This document shows positions 57,757 to 61,158 of a stretch of DNA of 61,158 nucleotides, one piece after another; positions within the stretch are counted from its first letter, which is position 1; each line of letters opens with the position of its first letter. The position numbers and the translations under genes were made by a program. This stretch comes from Oscillospiraceae bacterium (GTDB taxonomy: Bacteria > Bacillota_A > Clostridia > Oscillospirales > Oscillospiraceae). The stretch is from positions 1 to 61,158 of the forward strand of contig JAFYCC010000030.1 in the NCBI GenBank assembly GCA_017539885.1. The letters run 5' to 3'. Below the pieces are notes generated by a model. That model had not been told where the DNA came from. It did no database searches and saw nothing but the letters and a program-made list of their open reading frames with translations.

Positions 57757-58587
57757 ATGAGCCGCGCGGACGAGATCTTTATCCAAAACTGCCGTGACAT
57801 TCTGGAAAACGGCGTCTGGGACACCGACCGGGAAGTGCGCCCCCGCTGGGAGGACGGCACGCCCGCCCACACAGTCAAAAGATTCGGCATCGTCAACCGC
57901 TATAATTTAAAAGAGGAGTTTCCCATTCTCACCATTCGCCGTACCTATCTCAAGAGCGCTGTGGACGAGCTGCTCTGGATCTGGCAGGCGAAATCGAACA
58001 ACGTACATGAACTGCGGACCCGCGTATGGGACGCCTGGGCGGACGAGACCGGCTCCATCGGCAAGGCATACGGCTATCAGCTCAGCGTCAAGCACCACTA
58101 CCCGGAGGGCGATATGGACCAGGTCGACCGCGTACTCTACGATCTGAAGCACAACCCCGCCTCGCGCCGCATTCTTACGAATATCTACAATTTTGCAGAT
58201 CTGAGCGAGATGGCGCTGTATCCCTGTGCCTATTCGATGACCTTCAATGTTTCGGGAAACACGCTCAACGCGATCCTGAACCAGCGCTCGCAGGACATGC
58301 TCACGGCCAACAACTGGAACGTATGCCAGTATGCGGTGCTCACGCACATGTTCGCACAGGTTTCCGGCCTTGAGGCCGGCGAACTTCTGCATGTCATCGC
58401 GGACGCGCACATCTATGACCGCCACGTGCCCGTAATCGAGAGCATCCTCCAGAATGAGCCGAAAAAGGCGCCCCGTTTCGTCATCGACAAGTCCGTGACG
58501 GACTTCTACAGGTTCACGCGCGACAGTTTCGATCTGGAGGACTACGAATACAGCGACTTCACGGGGCAGATTCCCGTAGCGGTTTAA
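57757..58587 (+). CDS. thyA: Thymidylate synthase
   Basis: A 276-residue enzyme that makes dTMP from dUMP with methylene-tetrahydrofolate. Landmarks are FPILTIRRTYLKSAVDELLW, DAWADETGSIGKAYGYQL, NPASRRIL, the nucleophile Cys157 in MALYPCAYS, QRSQDMLTANNWNV and HVIADAHIYDRH. The residue after the catalytic Cys is Ala-Tyr rather than the usual His, a variant I recall from Bacillus/phage-type ThyA. The start at 57757 follows ACGGAGGG; an open frame further upstream has no site. folA follows 11 bases later. Confidence 0.96.
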   Translation: MSRADEIFIQNCRDILENGVWDTDREVRPRWEDGTPAHTVKRFGIVNRYNLKEEFPILTIRRTYLKSAVDELLWIWQAKSNNVHELRTRVWDAWADETGSIGKAYGYQLSVKHHYPEGDMDQVDRVLYDLKHNPASRRILTNIYNFADLSEMALYPCAYSMTFNVSGNTLNAILNQRSQDMLTANNWNVCQYAVLTHMFAQVSGLEAGELLHVIADAHIYDRHVPVIESILQNEPKKAPRFVIDKSVTDFYRFTRDSFDLEDYEYSDFTGQIPVAV

Positions 58588-58598
58588 GGAGCGGTTTT

Positions 58599-59090
58599 AT
58601 GGATGCGATCGTTGCGGTATACAGTGACTGGGGCATCGGCTGCGGCGGCACGCAGCCCATCGTCGTCAAGGAGGACCGGAAACACTTCCGGGAGATCACC
58701 GGTTCGGCCGCCGTCCTCGTCGGCCGTCGCACGCTGGCAGACTTTCCCGGCGGCAGGCCGCTCAGGGGAAGGCGCAACATCGTGCTCACGCGCTCGAAGC
58801 TGTCCATCCCGGGTGCGGAGACAGCCGCGGACGTCGAGGCGGCGCTTGCCCTCGTCAGGGATGAGCCTCAGGTCTTCGTAATCGGCGGTGAGAGCGTATA
58901 CTGCGCCATGCTGCCTTACGTGGACCGTGTTTACGTCACAAAAATAGACGCCTGTCCCCACTCGGACGCCTTTTTCCCGAATCTCGACGCAGACGCGGGC
59001 TGGACCATCACCGAGCGTGGCGAGGAGAAGGAACAAGACGGTCTGCGATACTCGTTTATGACCTACGAGAGAGTTGGAGAGGGAGACTGA
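58599..59090 (+). CDS. folA: Dihydrofolate reductase
   Basis: A 163-residue enzyme that regenerates tetrahydrofolate from the dihydrofolate released by ThyA. It shows AIVAVYSDWGIGCGGTQPIV, EDRKHFREITGSAAVLVGRR, TLADFPGGRPLRGRRNIVLT and VFVIGGESVYCAMLPYVDRV, the standard DHFR motifs including the NADPH-binding GGE. The start follows AAGGAGCGG, 11 bases after thyA. The pair forms the thymidylate cycle in one transcript. Confidence 0.95.
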   Translation: MDAIVAVYSDWGIGCGGTQPIVVKEDRKHFREITGSAAVLVGRRTLADFPGGRPLRGRRNIVLTRSKLSIPGAETAADVEAALALVRDEPQVFVIGGESVYCAMLPYVDRVYVTKIDACPHSDAFFPNLDADAGWTITERGEEKEQDGLRYSFMTYERVGEGD

Positions 59091-59099
59091 ACAATGATC

Positions 59100-59162
59100 T
59101 CGCGCACATCGTGCGCGAATAGCGAACACCCCGCGTGCACATGCTGCGCGCGGGGTGTTCGC
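59100..59162 (+). terminator. Twin hairpins after folA
   Basis: Hairpin 1: TCGCGCAC (59100-59107), ATC, GTGCGCGA (59111-59118). Hairpin 2: GCGAACACCCCGCG (59122-59135) / 59149-59162. The second lies between convergent genes and can act both ways. Confidence 0.75.
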
Positions 59163-59175
59163 ACTAATATTTCAA

Positions 59176-59571
59176 TTACAGTTTGATCGGGCCGCCCTGT
59201 TCGGCGCGCTCCGCGACAGCGAAGGCCACGGCGTACTCCGTCTCCCAGGAAAGCGACAGATGCACATGAGTCACGCCCGCGCGCGCGGCGAAGTCCGCCA
59301 TGCGCCCGAGCAGCCGTACGCGCGGGACGCCAAAGACGTCGGAGAGGATCTCGATCTCATCGAGCCGGGCCAGATCCGGATTCATGCCGAGCGCCTTGAA
59401 CACGGCCTCCTTCCCGGCAAAGCGGGTGCAGTACCAGCGGTTGGGGTCGCTCCTCCCCTCAGCCTCCGTCCGCTCCGCCTGCGTATAGGCTCTGCGGATG
59501 AAGGGATCGTCCGGCTCCGGCGCTCCGAAGCGCGCGCGGGAGAGGATGTCCGTTCCGACGCCGTGGATCAT
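59176..59571 (-). CDS. acpS: Holo-[acyl-carrier-protein] synthase
   Basis: A 131-residue phosphopantetheinyl transferase that charges the acyl carrier protein of fatty-acid synthesis. Signature motifs are IHGVGTDILSRAR at the start and WYCTRFAGKEAVFKALGM, with the Asp and Glu metal ligands. It is the only such transferase in the window; whether it can also charge the NRPS carrier domain (31187-34102) is open, since dedicated Sfp-type enzymes usually do so. It follows rplT on the same strand after a terminator. Confidence 0.95.
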   Translation of the reverse strand: MIHGVGTDILSRARFGAPEPDDPFIRRAYTQAERTEAEGRSDPNRWYCTRFAGKEAVFKALGMNPDLARLDEIEILSDVFGVPRVRLLGRMADFAARAGVTHVHLSLSWETEYAVAFAVAERAEQGGPIKL

Positions 59572-59662
59572 TTGTTCTCCTCCTTGTATTCTTCGCAGAA
59601 ACGTATGTGCTTTCCGCGCGAAGCCGGCGATCTGCCGCGGGCTCCGTCTGACTTCCTTATGG

Positions 59663-59694
59663 AAAAAGCGCTCCGGTCTTCCCCGGAGCGCTTT
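59663..59694 (-). terminator. Terminator of infC-rpmI-rplT
   Basis: AAAGCGCTCCGG (59665-59676) pairs with 59683-59694; on the reverse strand a T tract follows. Confidence 0.9.
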
Positions 59695-59703
59695 AAAGCC
59701 GTT

Positions 59704-60063
59704 TTACTTCGCGAGAGCGGCCTTCGCCTGCTCGGTGAGCGCGGTGAAGGCGGCGGGCTCATGGATCGCCAGCTCGCTGAGCATCTTGCGGTTCATCTCC
59801 ACGCCGGCGAGCTTCAGGCCGTGCATGAAAGTGGAATAGTTCATGCCGTTGAGCTTGCAGCCTGCGCTGATGCGGGTGATCCACAGCTTGCGGAAGTCTC
59901 TCTTGCGCTGCTTGCGTCCGACATAGGCATAGCGGCCGGACTTCATCAGCTGCTCGAAAGCCATCTTGTAGTGCTTGCTCTTGGCTCCCCAGTAACCCTT
60001 GGCGAGGCCGAGGACTTTATTTCTTCTCTTGCGCGTCATCATCGCGCCTTTGACTCTGGCCAT
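59704..60063 (-). CDS. rplT: 50S ribosomal protein L20
   Basis: A 119-residue protein that binds 23S rRNA early in 50S assembly. It matches bacterial L20 throughout: [60 protein letters not shown]. In Firmicutes L20 also represses its own operon by binding the infC leader. It lies 14 bases after rpmI and is the last gene of the operon. Confidence 0.98.
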   Translation of the reverse strand: MARVKGAMMTRKRRNKVLGLAKGYWGAKSKHYKMAFEQLMKSGRYAYVGRKQRKRDFRKLWITRISAGCKLNGMNYSTFMHGLKLAGVEMNRKMLSELAIHEPAAFTALTEQAKAALAK

Positions 60064-60077
60064 TTCCGTTGCCCTCC

Positions 60078-60281
60078 TTATTTATACGGGATCATGCGCT
60101 TGATTGCGGACTCGTTGGTAACGTCCGCATAGGCGGCCTGACGGAGGCCTCTCTTGCGCTTGGTGGTCTTTCCGTGTCCGTTGAGCAGATGACTCTTAAA
60201 AGCGTGCGCACGCTTCACCTTGCCGGTCTTGGTGAGATTGAATCTCTTTTTCGCGCCGCTGTGCGTCTTGAGTTTGGGCAT
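60078..60281 (-). CDS. rpmI: 50S ribosomal protein L35
   Basis: A 67-residue basic protein of the large subunit: [20 protein letters not shown], then [20 protein letters not shown]. The full family pattern is present. It lies between infC and rplT, as in nearly all Firmicutes. The start at 60281 follows AAGGAG. Confidence 0.98.
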   Translation of the reverse strand: MPKLKTHSGAKKRFNLTKTGKVKRAHAFKSHLLNGHGKTTKRKRGLRQAAYADVTNESAIKRMIPYK

Positions 60282-60364
60282 TTTTCGTTTCTCCTTCCAA
60301 TAACTTTGAGTCCGGCGCGCGCTGAGCGCCGCCGGACATGTATTACGTGTCTGGCGTTTTTTGT

Positions 60365-60886
60365 TTATTTTCCCTGTGCCTTCGGCGTGAGGAACATGCT
60401 CATGTTCCGTCCCTCCAGCTTGGCGCCCTTGTCCACGGTAGCGACCTCGGCGCACCCCTCGGCAAAGCGCGTGAGCAGCTCCTCGCCCAGATGTGTATGC
60501 GCCATCTGACGGCCGCGGAAACGCACGGTGACCTTCAGGCGGTCGCCGTCCGAAAGGAACTTCTGGCCTGCGCGGAGCTTGGTGGCGAAGTCGTTGTCAC
60601 CGATACCGGGAGACATGCGGATCTCCTTGATCTCCACGACGTGCTGGTTTTTTCTGGCTTCCTTCTCACGCTTGGTCTGCTCGAAGCGATACTTGCCGTA
60701 GTCCATGATCTTGCAGACGGGCGGATTGGAGCCCGGGGCGATCTTCACGAGGTCCATATCCTTCTCGACCGCGATCTCCAGCGCGGCCTGTGCCGACATA
60801 ATGCCCAGCTGCTCGCCGGTGTCGCTGATCAGGCGCACTTCCTTGTCGCGGATCTCCTCGTTGATCTGATGAGACGTGCTTGCGAT
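60365..60886 (-). CDS. infC: Translation initiation factor IF-3 (ATC start)
   Basis: A 173-residue factor that keeps the 30S subunit free and proofreads start codons. Landmarks are SHQINEEIRDKEVRLIS, DLVKIAPGSNPPVCKIMDYG, KYRFEQTKREKEARKNQ and DGDRLKVTVRFRGRQMAH. The start is read as ATC at 60886, 9 bases after AGGAGG (60900-60896 region); no ATG, GTG or TTG lies at the proper distance. Non-AUG starts of infC (AUU in E. coli and B. subtilis) let IF-3 repress its own translation, so an ATC fits that rule. Confidence 0.95.
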   Translation of the reverse strand: MASTSHQINEEIRDKEVRLISDTGEQLGIMSAQAALEIAVEKDMDLVKIAPGSNPPVCKIMDYGKYRFEQTKREKEARKNQHVVEIKEIRMSPGIGDNDFATKLRAGQKFLSDGDRLKVTVRFRGRQMAHTHLGEELLTRFAEGCAEVATVDKGAKLEGRNMSMFLTPKAQGK

Positions 60887-60911
60887 GCGGGAACACCTCC
60901 TACTTGAAATA

Positions 60912-61056
60912 AACAAAAAACGCGAATGCCTCCGGCATCCGCGCACAGCACACCGCTCCCTTGACGGGGCGGTAAGGAACTGTATCGACCGGACGCGCCA
61001 TGCTGCGGTCCGGTGAGGACGGATGCCATCCGTTCTGCTTTGTTGTAAGCGCTGAT
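60912..61056 (-). promoter_or_regulatory. infC leader with attenuator (L20-leader type)
   Basis: The leader of about 150 bases on the reverse strand ends in a terminator: GCGGATGCC/GGCATTCGC-type stem (60921-60943) followed by T6 (60920-60915), just before the infC ribosome site. Upstream, GACGGATG/CATCCGTC (about 61017-61034) can pair with itself or compete with the terminator stem, which shares GGATGCC. This fits the L20-dependent attenuation known for infC-rpmI-rplT of Firmicutes. Confidence 0.75.
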
Positions 61057-61085
61057 ACTATATCAGACGCCTTTTCGCTTGTCAA
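61057..61085 (-). promoter_or_regulatory. Promoter of infC-rpmI-rplT
   Basis: Reverse strand TTGACA (61085-61080), 17-bp spacer, TATAGT (61062-61057). Confidence 0.85.
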
Positions 61086-61158
61086 GGTCTTTTTTGCGCT
61101 TCAGAGCATCGGAAAAAACCTGCCGTACTCTGACCTTTATCCTTCTTTTCAAGCAATT

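Overview
The window reads as a chromosomal segment of a GC-rich, Gram-positive anaerobe of the class Clostridia, probably gut-associated. This is an inference from gene content: strong AGGAGG-type ribosome binding sites, TTGACA/TATAAT promoters, a T-box riboswitch, tmcAL next to ackA, MATE tandems, UPF0210/UPF0237 genes, an L20-type leader before infC-rpmI-rplT, a SleB-like cell-wall hydrolase and many lipobox lipoproteins. No rRNA, CRISPR array or prophage is visible. There is one tRNA (Ser-GGA).

Layout. 1-0.23 kb: 5' part of an IS200/IS605-type tnpA with its end hairpin. 0.37-3.8 kb: three tandem URO-D-family genes, each with its own TTGCA-type promoter and terminator. 3.9-7.9 kb: GntR(YtrA)-controlled ABC operon under a 25-bp palindrome. 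7.9-18.4 kb: membrane proteins and lipoproteins (MscS channel, clostripain-like C11 protease, flavodoxin, zinc-ribbon/TPR protein, fRMsr, beta-helix lipoprotein, beta-propeller lipoprotein). 18.4-24.6 kb: MGMT-like protein, tmcAL, ackA, NhaC-type antiporter, UPF0210 and ACT proteins. 24.6-28 kb: yfbR and two MATE exporters. 28-31 kb: HD-GYP protein, purine nucleoside phosphorylase, SDR. 31.2-34.1 kb: a one-module NRPS (A-PCP-C). 34.3-35.2 kb: PASTA protein. 35.3-38.5 kb: tryptophan ABC transporter behind a T-box reading UGG, with a ten-codon leader ORF containing a Trp codon. 38.6-39.35 kb: a 724-bp mobile insertion cassette (25-bp inverted repeats, 8-bp target duplication) carrying only a lipoprotein gene. 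39.4-49.5 kb: tRNA-Ser, P-loop kinase, YbjN-like protein, M28 peptidase, ACT-ACT-MBL fusion with an HTH protein, azlCD with a methyltransferase, two FAD enzymes, DUF3784 protein. 49.5-54.4 kb: complete oligopeptide ABC operon. 54.6-61.1 kb: YD-repeat-like lipoprotein, SleB hydrolase, MarR regulator, thyA-folA, acpS, infC-rpmI-rplT.

How the parts connect. The Trp transporter is gated by uncharged tRNA-Trp; the ABC exporter is gated by its own GntR repressor; infC-rpmI-rplT has a terminator in its leader, fitting L20 feedback. thyA and folA are paired for dTMP synthesis. NRPS, SDR and punA lie in one direction with short gaps and may be co-transcribed, but a joint function is not established. 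The items that most deserve a second look are the mobile insertion cassette, the leader ORF behind the Trp T-box, the lone A-PCP-C NRPS, the tripled URO-D genes and the ACT-ACT-MBL fusion.
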